A stretch of 64,000 nucleotides of DNA, from assembly GCA_019455285.1 (NCBI GenBank), contig JACFMS010000003.1, positions 10,909-74,908 on the forward strand, given 5' to 3'. The DNA is from Sphingomonadales bacterium (GTDB lineage Bacteria; Pseudomonadota; Alphaproteobacteria; Sphingomonadales; Govanellaceae). Each line of letters begins with the position of its first letter. The stretch's first letter is position 1. Positions 28,589 through 36,627 of this stretch are shown piece by piece. The translations under genes and the position numbers were made by a program. Below the pieces are notes generated by a model. It worked only from the letters and a program-made list of their open reading frames with translations. It was not told the DNA's origin and did no database searches.

Positions 28589-30904
28589 ATGTTCTCTTTC
28601 ATGTCTTCGCGTCTAGGATCTGCGTTAAATCCCAGGTCGGCGCAGCTTATCTGCTCAACGTCTCTCTTGGCCTTGTCGTTATGTTTGCCGGCTGCTCCTG
28701 GGCTGGCACAAGACACGCCAAGCTCCGCCTTTATCACCGAGGAGATCGTCGTCACAACCCGGAAGCGGGAAGAGCTGTTGCAGGATGTTCCCATCTCCAT
28801 CGCCGCCTTTACAACGCGGGATATCGAAAAAACCGGCATGCAGAATGTGGAAGACGTCGCCCGCTTGACGCCGGGATTTACCTTCGCGCCCCTGTTCGGC
28901 GGCGATGCCTCGACGCCGGTCATTCGTGGCCTATCCACCACCATTGGCGAACCTAACGTCGGGTTCTTCGTTGATGGCGTCTATCAATCCTCCCGCGCGG
29001 CCATGGATGCCCTGCTGGCCAACAGCATCGAGCGGATCGAAGTCGCCAAGGGTCCGCAAAGCGCGCTCTATGGCCGCAATACCTTCGGCGGCGCCGTCAA
29101 CTTCATCACCAAGCGCGCCTCCAACGCGTTTGAGGGACAGGCGGAAGCGACCTATGGCCGCAAGGATAGAATTGACATCAAGGGCAGCATCAGCGGTCCC
29201 ATTGTGGAGGACCGGCTGTTTGCCCGCATCGCAGGCTCCTATTTCGAGCGTGACGGCTACTTCGTCAACGAGCTGACGGGCGATGATCTCGACGACAAAC
29301 AGACCGCGGCCGTTGCCGGGTCGCTGGAAGCCAGACCCAGCGACAATCTGCGCATTACCTGGCGCATGTCGTATGAGGATACCGATGACGGCGATGATCC
29401 GTTGCGCTTTGTTGCCAACAATGCGCGGCTTCACACCATTGCTATAGCGCCCGCTTTCCAATTCGTGTCCGGCGAAGTTCCCGGCGCCAGAAGCGGTTTT
29501 GCCGTCACTCCGGGGTTCTTCAAGCGCAACAACCTGACGACCTCGTTGGCCCTTGACTGGGACGTGGGCGATTACACCATCACCTCCATCACCGGCTACA
29601 ATGACCTGAAAACCAAGCGCGACCAGGATAGTGATTTCGAGGCGCGCAGCATCCGCTATCTGAATAGCAGGGTGGACTTGGAGGAAATCAGCCAGGAGCT
29701 GCGCATCACCTCGCCGCAGGAGGAGCGTTTCCGCTGGATGGTGGGCGCTTACTACTATGACCTCGATTCGGAAACCAACAATCGCGATCTGCGGACGGGA
29801 CTTGGCTCGGCCATTCCAGGCGTTCCGCCTTTTACCAGCATTTTCTCCGCCGGTTTGATCAACGAAACGCAAGAAAAGACTGAGAACTTCGCCATCTTTG
29901 GCGAGGCCGGGTTTGATCTTACCCAAGACCTGAAAGCAACCTTCTCCGGCCGCTATAGCTGGGAAGAAAAGAAGGTGATGGCGGTGGACACCAATCCGCT
30001 GACATTGGCGTCCGGCACCTTCGAGGATAAGGCGAACTTTAATAACTTCACGCCGCGCTTTACCTTGGACTATCACGTCACGGAAGACGCATTGGTCTAT
30101 GGTAGCGTTGCGCGCGCCGTGAAATCCGGCGGCTTTAACGTTGTCACCGTGGCGGGCCTCATTCTTGATGAGGAGCGGTCATATAACCCCGAGAAGAGCT
30201 GGCATTACGAATTGGGCGCAAAAACTAATTGGTTCGACAACCGCCTGACGTTCAATGCGGCCGCATTCTATATCCGCTGGACAGATCAGATCGTACGCGC
30301 GGTAGGCGCCACCGGCGCTTTGTTGAACGTGAACGCCGGCAAAACCACCTCCCAGGGCTTTGAGCTGGAAATGTCGGCCCGTCCGGCGGAAGGACTTGAG
30401 ATTAATGGCGGCTTTGCCTACACCGATTCGAAGTACAAGGATTACTTCTTTGCCGCCCTGGTCTCATTCGTTGGCTTCACGCCGGAAGAAGCGCAGCTCG
30501 CCGGCACCAATCTACAATATGTCTCCAAGTACACCGCCAATGGATCAATCCAGTACACCCATCCCATCGCCAACGACTTCGACTGGTTTGGTCGGGTTGA
30601 CTTGAGCTATCAATCCAAGCAGAGCATCGTGCAGCCAGGCGGTTCCTATGTCGGCGACCGCACGCTGGTCAATCTGCGTACCGGCGTTGAAACTGAGCGC
30701 TACTCGCTGACCTTCTGGGTCAACAATCTCTTTAAAGACAAGGGCGCCGTTACCGGTGTTTACACCACCAATCCCGCCAGCCGCTATGATACGGCGGCAG
30801 GTCTGATCGGTTTGGGGCCAGTGGTGGGCATGCAAGCCTTTGGTGCGCTGGTCACCTCCGCCGATCCACGTACGTGGGGCGTCACCGCCCGGGCGAAGTT
30901 TTAA
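28589..30904 (+). CDS. TonB-dependent receptor (sugar island, first copy)
   Basis: 771 residues from ATG 28589, placed by AGGAGG ten bases upstream. Signal peptide ending near GLAQ. A TonB-box-like ITEEIVVTTRKREE is followed by the plug domain (DVPISIAAFTTRDI, GMQNVEDVARLTPGF, RIEVAKGPQSALYGRNTFGG) and a 22-strand barrel ending in GVTARAKF. The IVVTxRKREE start marks the large TonB receptor group common in sphingomonads and related alphaproteobacteria that import plant glycosides and other carbon sources. Its operator and neighbours suggest uptake of a fucose- or rhamnose-containing compound across the outer membrane. A strong terminator follows. Confidence 0.95.
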   Translation: MFSFMSSRLGSALNPRSAQLICSTSLLALSLCLPAAPGLAQDTPSSAFITEEIVVTTRKREELLQDVPISIAAFTTRDIEKTGMQNVEDVARLTPGFTFAPLFGGDASTPVIRGLSTTIGEPNVGFFVDGVYQSSRAAMDALLANSIERIEVAKGPQSALYGRNTFGGAVNFITKRASNAFEGQAEATYGRKDRIDIKGSISGPIVEDRLFARIAGSYFERDGYFVNELTGDDLDDKQTAAVAGSLEARPSDNLRITWRMSYEDTDDGDDPLRFVANNARLHTIAIAPAFQFVSGEVPGARSGFAVTPGFFKRNNLTTSLALDWDVGDYTITSITGYNDLKTKRDQDSDFEARSIRYLNSRVDLEEISQELRITSPQEERFRWMVGAYYYDLDSETNNRDLRTGLGSAIPGVPPFTSIFSAGLINETQEKTENFAIFGEAGFDLTQDLKATFSGRYSWEEKKVMAVDTNPLTLASGTFEDKANFNNFTPRFTLDYHVTEDALVYGSVARAVKSGGFNVVTVAGLILDEERSYNPEKSWHYELGAKTNWFDNRLTFNAAAFYIRWTDQIVRAVGATGALLNVNAGKTTSQGFELEMSARPAEGLEINGGFAYTDSKYKDYFFAALVSFVGFTPEEAQLAGTNLQYVSKYTANGSIQYTHPIANDFDWFGRVDLSYQSKQSIVQPGGSYVGDRTLVNLRTGVETERYSLTFWVNNLFKDKGAVTGVYTTNPASRYDTAAGLIGLGPVVGMQAFGALVTSADPRTWGVTARAKF

Positions 30905-30920
30905 GAGTATATCGATAAAG

Positions 30921-30957
30921 GACGTTGGCGCGCCAAAATGCGCCAACGTCTTTTTTT
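30921..30957 (+). terminator. Rho-independent terminator after TonB receptor gene
   Basis: Perfect 11-bp stem GACGTTGGCGC / GCGCCAACGTC with an eight-base loop, followed by seven T. It separates the plus-strand receptor gene from the end of the convergent 14-gene operon. Confidence 0.95.
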
Positions 30958-30969
30958 ATGCAATAATTG

Positions 30970-31431
30970 CTATTTCCGCAGTTGCGCGATGACGTCGATT
31001 TCGATCAGAAAGCCGTGTCCCCATTCCACCCCGGGCACCGTGGTGCGGGCAGGTTTGTAGGTGGGAAAATAGGTCGCATAGATGGCGTTCATGGCGGCAA
31101 AGTCCGAAGGATTTTGCAGATACACGCTGACCTTGACCACATCATCCAAGCTGGCTCCGCCGGCCGCCAGCACCATTTTCAGCGTTTTAAATACCCGGTG
31201 CATCTGCGCTTCCAGATCGCCATCCACCACCTTCCCTGTTGCCGGGTCCAAGGGAACGACGCCGGAAACGAACAAAAACCCATTGGCGGCGATGGCGTGG
31301 GAATAGGGCGGTCCCGCCGGCAACTCGGGCACATTGATGACCGTTTTCTGGGCCGGCGGCTGATGCTGACATCCGCCGATCATCGTGGCGGCGCAGATCA
31401 TGCCCGCCGCCAAGGCCATTTTCATCCGCAT
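30970..31431 (-). CDS. RidA family protein with lipoprotein signal
   Basis: 153 residues. The first 21 form a lipoprotein signal (MALAAGMICAATMIGGC, Cys about residue 21). The rest is a RidA-fold domain: PPYSHAIAANGFLFVSGVVP, DLEAQMHRVFKTLKMVL, VKVSVYLQNPSDFAAMN and a C-terminal PGVEWGHGFLIEIDVIAQL. The usual RidA catalytic Arg region (ARxxV) appears as PARTTVPGVEW. Most RidA proteins are cytosolic deaminases, so an envelope-anchored copy is unusual. Last gene of the GntR-headed operon, 15 bases after a second exported RidA gene. Its substrate in the periplasm is unknown. Confidence 0.88.
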   Translation of the reverse strand: MRMKMALAAGMICAATMIGGCQHQPPAQKTVINVPELPAGPPYSHAIAANGFLFVSGVVPLDPATGKVVDGDLEAQMHRVFKTLKMVLAAGGASLDDVVKVSVYLQNPSDFAAMNAIYATYFPTYKPARTTVPGVEWGHGFLIEIDVIAQLRK

Positions 31432-31446
31432 CGCGGACCCTTTCTG

Positions 31447-32019
31447 TCAGACGCGCACTTCAAAAATCGCATCGATTTCCACGGCGATATTGATCGGCAG
31501 CGAACTGACGCCGACGGCGGTGCGCGCGTGCAGGCCGGCATCGCCGAAAACCTGCACCAAGAGGTCGGATGCGCCGTTGATCACCTTGGGCTGATCGGTG
31601 AATCCCTCAACGGCGTTGACGAAACCACCGACCCGCACACATTGCACCACCCGGTCAAGATCGCCATCGCAGGCCAGCTTTAACACCGCAAGAATATTAA
31701 GTCCCACCTGACGGGCGCAAAGATAGCCTTCCTCCACCGTCATGTCCTGTCCGACACGGCCATAGGATTTGACACCCTCGGCCGCCGCCGGTCCCTGCCC
31801 CGCGGTATAAACCAGATTCCCGACTTTACGGAACGGTACGTAGGTCGCTACCGGCTTGGGCGCTGGCGGCAAAACAATGCCCAGTTCCTTCAGACGCGAG
31901 TCGATGCGACCGCCAGACAGCGATGATACGCTCCCCTCGCCGCTGTGCGCTTTGCCGGCGGCGAGAAACGATAACAAGCCGCCGGCCGCTATGGCGCTGA
32001 AAAAATCACGCCTAATCAT
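31447..32019 (-). CDS. RidA family protein with Tat-like signal
   Basis: 190 residues. The N-terminus MIRRDFFSAIAAGGLLSFLA carries the twin-Arg RRDFF pattern of Tat signals, ending near KAHS. The remainder belongs to the longer RidA subgroup (YjgF-like, with VPFRKVGNLVYTAGQGP, GRVGQDMTVEEGYLCARQV and a C-terminal HARTAVGVSSLPINIAVEID). It overlaps the lactate dehydrogenase-type gene by four bases (ATGA). Export of a folded RidA protein suggests it works on a periplasmic imine, enamine or similar keto intermediate. This is the second of two exported RidA proteins in tandem. Confidence 0.87.
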   Translation of the reverse strand: MIRRDFFSAIAAGGLLSFLAAGKAHSGEGSVSSLSGGRIDSRLKELGIVLPPAPKPVATYVPFRKVGNLVYTAGQGPAAAEGVKSYGRVGQDMTVEEGYLCARQVGLNILAVLKLACDGDLDRVVQCVRVGGFVNAVEGFTDQPKVINGASDLLVQVFGDAGLHARTAVGVSSLPINIAVEIDAIFEVRV

Positions 32020-33170
32020 GACTGGATCCTTTCCACTTTATCGCGCGTGATCTGGGCAACGCTGGTGCAGCCCATCAGCGCCATATCGCGCTCGACCTCG
32101 GCCCGCAAACGGGCGAGCACTCGCTCCACCCCCGCCTGCCCGCCGGCGGCCAGGCCATAAAGATAGGGACGGCCCATGGAGCACGCCTTGGCCCCCAGCG
32201 CCAGGGCTTTCAAGACATGGGTGCCGCGCCGCACGCCGCCATCGAGGATGACCTCAAGCTTATCGCCCAGCGCATCGACGATGGGCGCGATGCAATCGAT
32301 GGGCGCGGGCGCGCTGTCAAGCTGACGACCGCCATGATTGGAAACCATCACCGCGCTGGCGCCCACCTCCGCCGCCCGCTTGGCGTCGGCCACCGACATC
32401 ACGCCCTTGATGGCGAACGGGCCGCCCCAGGCGGCAATGGCCTTCTCGGCATCCTTCCAGGTCAGCGAGCGGTCGAATTGCGCGTTGATGTAGTCGATAA
32501 CGGAACTTGAGGAGCCGGTGCCCGCCGCGATGCGATCGGCGACGTTGGCGAGCTTGAACTTCTCATGAGTCAAATAATTGAGCGTCCATGCCGGATGCAG
32601 CGCAAAGCTCAACAGACTGGCCAGCGTGAGCTTGGGCGGCGTGGTCATGCCGGTCACCAGATCCCGCTCACGATTGCCGGCAACGATGGTATCCACCGTC
32701 AGGCACATGGCGTTGTAGCCTGCCGCCTTGCAGCGGTTGATGAATTCGTAAGTTAAGCCGCGATCCTTATGGATATAGATCTGAAACATCTTCGGCCCGG
32801 TGGTGAGCGCGCCGATCTCCTCGATGCTGACGGCGGAGAGCGTCGATAAGCTATAGATCGTGCCGGCCTTGGCGGCGGCCCGCGCCACCGCCCGCTCGCC
32901 CTCATGATGAAACAGCCGCGTCAACCCGGTGGGGGCCAGGAACAGCGGCCAGTCGATTTTCTGCCCCAGCACCCTGGTTGTCATGTCGATGGCGCTGACG
33001 TCCACCAGCCCTTGCGGCATCAGGCTGTAATTATCAAAAGCGGTGGTATTGCGGCGCAAGGTCATTTCGTCATCTGAGCCGCCGTCGATATAGTGAAACA
33101 GCGGCACCGGCAGGCGGCGGCGCGCCAATTTACGAAAATCAGTTATGTTGTTACAATCGTTAATGCCCAT
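32016..33170 (-). CDS. lldD: FMN-dependent alpha-hydroxy acid dehydrogenase (L-lactate dehydrogenase type)
   Basis: 384 residues, typical of the LldD/glycolate oxidase family. Features: N-terminal DFRKLARRRLPVPLFHYIDG, FMN site PLFLAPTGLTRLFH, and the active-site block VSNHGGRQLDSAPAPID, with catalytic His and Arg. L-lactate is oxidised to pyruvate with electrons passed to quinone at the inner membrane. Both deoxyhexose arms encoded in this island end in pyruvate plus L-lactate, which gives this enzyme an obvious job. Other L-2-hydroxy acids remain possible. It is coupled by overlap to the exported RidA gene downstream. Confidence 0.9.
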   Translation of the reverse strand: MGINDCNNITDFRKLARRRLPVPLFHYIDGGSDDEMTLRRNTTAFDNYSLMPQGLVDVSAIDMTTRVLGQKIDWPLFLAPTGLTRLFHHEGERAVARAAAKAGTIYSLSTLSAVSIEEIGALTTGPKMFQIYIHKDRGLTYEFINRCKAAGYNAMCLTVDTIVAGNRERDLVTGMTTPPKLTLASLLSFALHPAWTLNYLTHEKFKLANVADRIAAGTGSSSSVIDYINAQFDRSLTWKDAEKAIAAWGGPFAIKGVMSVADAKRAAEVGASAVMVSNHGGRQLDSAPAPIDCIAPIVDALGDKLEVILDGGVRRGTHVLKALALGAKACSMGRPYLYGLAAGGQAGVERVLARLRAEVERDMALMGCTSVAQITRDKVERIQS

Positions 33171-33203
33171 GTATTTGCCCCTGGTGGTTTTTCGGCTTTA
33201 TTG

Positions 33204-33956
33204 TCAAGCCATGGTCATGCCGCCGTCAATGACGAATCTGGCGCCGGTGACGTGGGCGGATTCGTCCGAAACCAGGTAGAGGACCATGGCCGCCACCTCC
33301 TGCGGCTTGGCGAATTCGCCAAGCGGGATGGTTTTCAGCTTCTCCGCCCGCTCCTCGGCCGAAAAGGTTGCTTCAAAGAGGCCGGTGGCCACCAGGCCCG
33401 GATGCACCGAATTGCAGCGAATTTTATAGCCCTTACGGGCGCAATGGAGGGCGACGGTCTTGGTCAATTGCGTCACCGCCGCCTTGGACGCGCCATAGGC
33501 CGCCAGCGTCGGCGTGCCCACCAAGGCGGCGATGGACGACAGGTTGACAATGGAACCGCCCGCCTGCCGCAGCGCCCGGATGGCATGCTGACAGCCCAAC
33601 AGCACGCCTTCCACATTGACCGCCTGAATGGCGCGCCAGTCTTCTACCGCCACCTGCTCCACGTCCTGCGGCTGGCTCGTTGCGGCGATGCCGGCGTTAT
33701 TGACCACGCCGTCGATGCGGCCGAAGTGCATCGCCGCCTGCTCCATCATCCGGCCCCAAGCGGCATCATCGCGCACATCCAGGGCCACGCCCGACGCGGC
33801 TTCGCCCAGACTTGCTGCTGCCTCCGCCGCCGCCTCGGCACGCACATCCGCCAGCACCACCCGCGCGCCTTCCGCCACCAGCCTTTTGGCGATTTCATAG
33901 CCGATGCCGGCGGCGGCGCCAGTAACGATGATGGTCTTGTTGTCTACCCTTCCCAT
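33204..33956 (-). CDS. SDR family oxidoreductase
   Basis: 250-residue classical SDR: GAAAGIGYEIAKRL cofactor loop, VLADVR (Asp after beta-2, NAD preference), NNAGIAA, Ser in NLSSIAALVG, YGASKAA, and HPGLVATGLF. It lies between the L-lactate dehydrogenase-type gene and a Gfo/Idh gene in the GntR-headed operon. Candidate roles are L-rhamnose 1-dehydrogenase (the known bacterial enzymes are SDRs) or a keto-deoxy acid dehydrogenase. Three SDRs are in this operon and sequence alone does not say which does which. Confidence 0.88.
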   Translation of the reverse strand: MGRVDNKTIIVTGAAAGIGYEIAKRLVAEGARVVLADVRAEAAAEAAASLGEAASGVALDVRDDAAWGRMMEQAAMHFGRIDGVVNNAGIAATSQPQDVEQVAVEDWRAIQAVNVEGVLLGCQHAIRALRQAGGSIVNLSSIAALVGTPTLAAYGASKAAVTQLTKTVALHCARKGYKIRCNSVHPGLVATGLFEATFSAEERAEKLKTIPLGEFAKPQEVAAMVLYLVSDESAHVTGARFVIDGGMTMA

Positions 33957-33964
33957 GGCACGGC

Positions 33965-35077
33965 CTATATGCGTTGCCGGATGGCGTCCACGAGCGGCGA
34001 CGGCAGAATGACATCAATGCAGGTCTGCTGCCGAACGCTGCGCGCCAAAGCATCCAAGGTCAACACGTTCACCACCGATTCATCAAGGCTGATTTTCGGC
34101 AAGGCTGTACCTCGAATGACGTTTGCGAAATTCGCCAACTGACGGCGGAACACCGGGAAATCCACCAGCCGCCCATCGTGGGGTTCCGCAAACGGCACGG
34201 CGATGACTTCAGAACGGCGTTGAATAAAACCAGGACTGCGGCTCAATGTGATGTCGCCATCGCCGGGAATGGTCCAGGCCTGGGGCAGACTAAGCTCGGC
34301 CTGATCGCCGGTGATCACCAGACGCTGGCCGAACACTGCCTTGCGGCTGCTTTCCACCGTGGCAACGACGCCGTTTTCATAGCCGATCCAACCGTACAGC
34401 CGGTTAAGCGTGCCATAGCACGGACTTTCAAAACCGATCGCCGATACCCGTTGCGGCAAACTGCCGGCAAAGCGATTGGCGGCATCCACCGGATAACAGA
34501 GAAAATCATGGATCACGCCGCCGCCCGTCTCCTGCTTTTGTCGCCAGGAGCGATCGGCCGCGTCCGCCGCGGCGCTTTCGGGATCGAACATGTGAAACGT
34601 GGCGTTGATGCTGTCCACCGCGCCAATGACGCCCTCCGCCACCAGTGATGACAGTTTATCCATCACCGGATGGTGGCGATACATGAAGCCTTCCATCACC
34701 ACCGCGCCGAGAGCGCGGCTGCGATGCCAGATGGCCAAGGCGTCCTCCGGCGATATGGTCAGGGCTTTTTCGCATAAAATATATCGGACGCCAGCGTTCA
34801 GGCAGTCCTCGATGTGCGCGCGATGATCGGCCGGCCAGGTGGCGATGACCACGCCGTCCAGACGCTCACGGGCCAGCATGTCGCGGTAATCGGTGTAGGC
34901 GTGATCGCAGCCGTAGTCCCGGCCCCAAGCGGCGGCACGCTCGGCGTCCCGGCTGGCGCAGGCAGCAAAGCGAACCTCGCTCGCCAGAGTTTTCGCGGCA
35001 CGGCCATGGGCATGGGAGATCAGGCCGCAGCCGATCATGCCCAAATGCAGCGGCGCTTGACTTCGAGGCGCACTCAC
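33965..35077 (-). CDS. Gfo/Idh/MocA family oxidoreductase
   Basis: 370 residues. N-terminal Rossmann domain (LGMIGCGLISHAHGRAAKTL), the ILCEKALT motif with the conserved Lys, and the C-terminal segment GFMYRHHP...GGVIHDFLCYPVDAANRF holding the His of the active site. The sequence resembles D-xylose 1-dehydrogenase/dihydrodiol dehydrogenase-like members. Members oxidise sugars at various carbons, and several recently characterised ones act on 3-keto-glycosides. Start overlaps the UxaA-type gene stop by four bases. A role in sugar C1 or C3 oxidation is likely; the position is undecided. Confidence 0.88.
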   Translation of the reverse strand: MSAPRSQAPLHLGMIGCGLISHAHGRAAKTLASEVRFAACASRDAERAAAWGRDYGCDHAYTDYRDMLARERLDGVVIATWPADHRAHIEDCLNAGVRYILCEKALTISPEDALAIWHRSRALGAVVMEGFMYRHHPVMDKLSSLVAEGVIGAVDSINATFHMFDPESAAADAADRSWRQKQETGGGVIHDFLCYPVDAANRFAGSLPQRVSAIGFESPCYGTLNRLYGWIGYENGVVATVESSRKAVFGQRLVITGDQAELSLPQAWTIPGDGDITLSRSPGFIQRRSEVIAVPFAEPHDGRLVDFPVFRRQLANFANVIRGTALPKISLDESVVNVLTLDALARSVRQQTCIDVILPSPLVDAIRQRI

Positions 35078-36606
35078 ATGGTGGCCCCGATCTGCCAGGG
35101 CGTGAATTCATTGCCGCCCATGCCCAATTCCTCGCTCTTTGTGCGCTCGCCCGAAGCCACCGCCAGGATGCGGTCAAATATCTCCTGCCCCATTTGTGCG
35201 ATGGTTACTTCACCATCGATGACGCGGCCACAGTTGATATCCATGTCCTCCGTCATGCGGTTATAGAGCGGCGTATTGGTGGCAAGCTTTAATGACGGCG
35301 ACGGCTTGAAACCGAACACCGAGCCGCGGCCGGTGGTAAAGCAAATGATGTTGGCGCCGCTGGCCACCTGGCCGGTCACGGATGCCGAATCATACCCCGG
35401 CGAATCCATGAACACGAAGCCCTTGGCAGTGATGGGCTCGGCATATTTATAAACATCCATCAAGTTGGTGGTGCCGCCCTTGGCCGCCGCGCCCAGCGCC
35501 TTTTCCAGGATGGTGGTCAGCCCGCCCGCCTTGTTGCCCGGCGAAGGATTGTTGTTCATATTGCCGCCATTACGCGCAGTGTAGTCTTCCCACCATTTGA
35601 TTCGTTCGATCAGCTTCTCGCCCACGTCGCGGCTTTGCGCGCGGGCAATAAGTAAATGCTCCGCGCCGTAAATCTCTGGCGTCTCGCTCAAAATGGCGCT
35701 GCCGCCGTGACGTACCAAGAGATCCGCCGCCGCGCCCAAGGCAGGATTGGCGCTGATGCCCGAATAGCCGTCCGAGCCGCCGCATTGCAGCGCCAGGGTC
35801 AGATGGCTGGCGGAAACCGTCTGTCGCCGCGCCTTCTCGGCGGCGGGCAGCATGGCCTTGACCCGGGCGATGCCTTCGGCAACGGTCTGGCGCGTACCGC
35901 CGGTATCCTGAATAGTCATGGCGTGAAGCCTGTCGCTTTGTTCCAGCCCCATGTCGGCCAGCACGCCCGCCACCTGATTGACCTCGCAGCCAAGCCCCAC
36001 CATCAGCACGCCGGCGAAGTTGGGATGCCGGGCAAAGCCCGCCATCACCCGCTGCAGATTGCGATGTCCCTCGCCGCCCGCCTCGATGCCACAGCCGGTG
36101 GCGTGGGGAAACGCCACCACGCCATCGACATGGGGAAACGCCGCCATATCCTCGGGCCGGCTGAAAGCGGCGGCGATCTGATTGACCACCGTGGCGGAAC
36201 AGTTCACCGTCGACAGGATGCCGATGTAATTGCGCGTCCCCACCCGGCCATCGGCGCGAACGAAGCCCTGGAACGTCGCGCGCTGCTCTTCCGGCACGAA
36301 ATCGGTGGGCCGTGCGGCGCTGCCGAAATCATAATCGCGATCAAAGGCTTTAAGCGCCACGTTGTGGGTGTGCACATGCTGCCCCGGCGCGATATCAATC
36401 GACGCAAAGCCGATGACCTGGGCATATTTGTAAATCGCCTCTCCCTTAGCAATAGTGCGTGCGGCGACCTTATGGCCCCGGGGAATGGCGGTTTTAACCT
36501 GAATACCTTCCCGCACCAGCATGGTGCCGGCGGCGATATCGTCATTGGCGACAACGACATTATCATTCCCATGCAAGCGAATAATCTGGTCTCTATCCTT
36601 GCTCAT
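35074..36606 (-). CDS. UxaA/altronate dehydratase family protein
   Basis: 510 residues: an N-terminal SAF domain (about 1-95, with DDIAAGTMLVREGIQVK and ARTIAKGEAIYKY) fused to the large dehydratase domain, with GRVGTRNYIGILSTVNCSATV, HATGCGIEAGGEG, GGSDGYSGISANPALG, and NPSPGNKAGGLTTILEKALG. Cys residues in NCSA, TGCG and GLGCEVN suit an iron-dependent site. Known members dehydrate altronate, galactarate or related aldonates. In this island it is an extra acid-sugar dehydratase beside FucD and RhmD, so it may handle a different aldonate or a stereoisomer. Substrate not determinable here. Confidence 0.9.
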   Translation of the reverse strand: MSKDRDQIIRLHGNDNVVVANDDIAAGTMLVREGIQVKTAIPRGHKVAARTIAKGEAIYKYAQVIGFASIDIAPGQHVHTHNVALKAFDRDYDFGSAARPTDFVPEEQRATFQGFVRADGRVGTRNYIGILSTVNCSATVVNQIAAAFSRPEDMAAFPHVDGVVAFPHATGCGIEAGGEGHRNLQRVMAGFARHPNFAGVLMVGLGCEVNQVAGVLADMGLEQSDRLHAMTIQDTGGTRQTVAEGIARVKAMLPAAEKARRQTVSASHLTLALQCGGSDGYSGISANPALGAAADLLVRHGGSAILSETPEIYGAEHLLIARAQSRDVGEKLIERIKWWEDYTARNGGNMNNNPSPGNKAGGLTTILEKALGAAAKGGTTNLMDVYKYAEPITAKGFVFMDSPGYDSASVTGQVASGANIICFTTGRGSVFGFKPSPSLKLATNTPLYNRMTEDMDINCGRVIDGEVTIAQMGQEIFDRILAVASGERTKSEELGMGGNEFTPWQIGATM

Positions 36607-36627
36607 GGTCTGGATACTTTCAATAAC

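Noticed and set aside
28931-30076. Minus-strand frame of 381 codons
   Set aside because: Antisense to the TonB receptor barrel; composition and lack of motifs mark it as a shadow.
33093-34142. Plus-strand frame of 349 codons
   Set aside because: Crosses antisense over an SDR and a Gfo/Idh gene that both have complete catalytic motifs.
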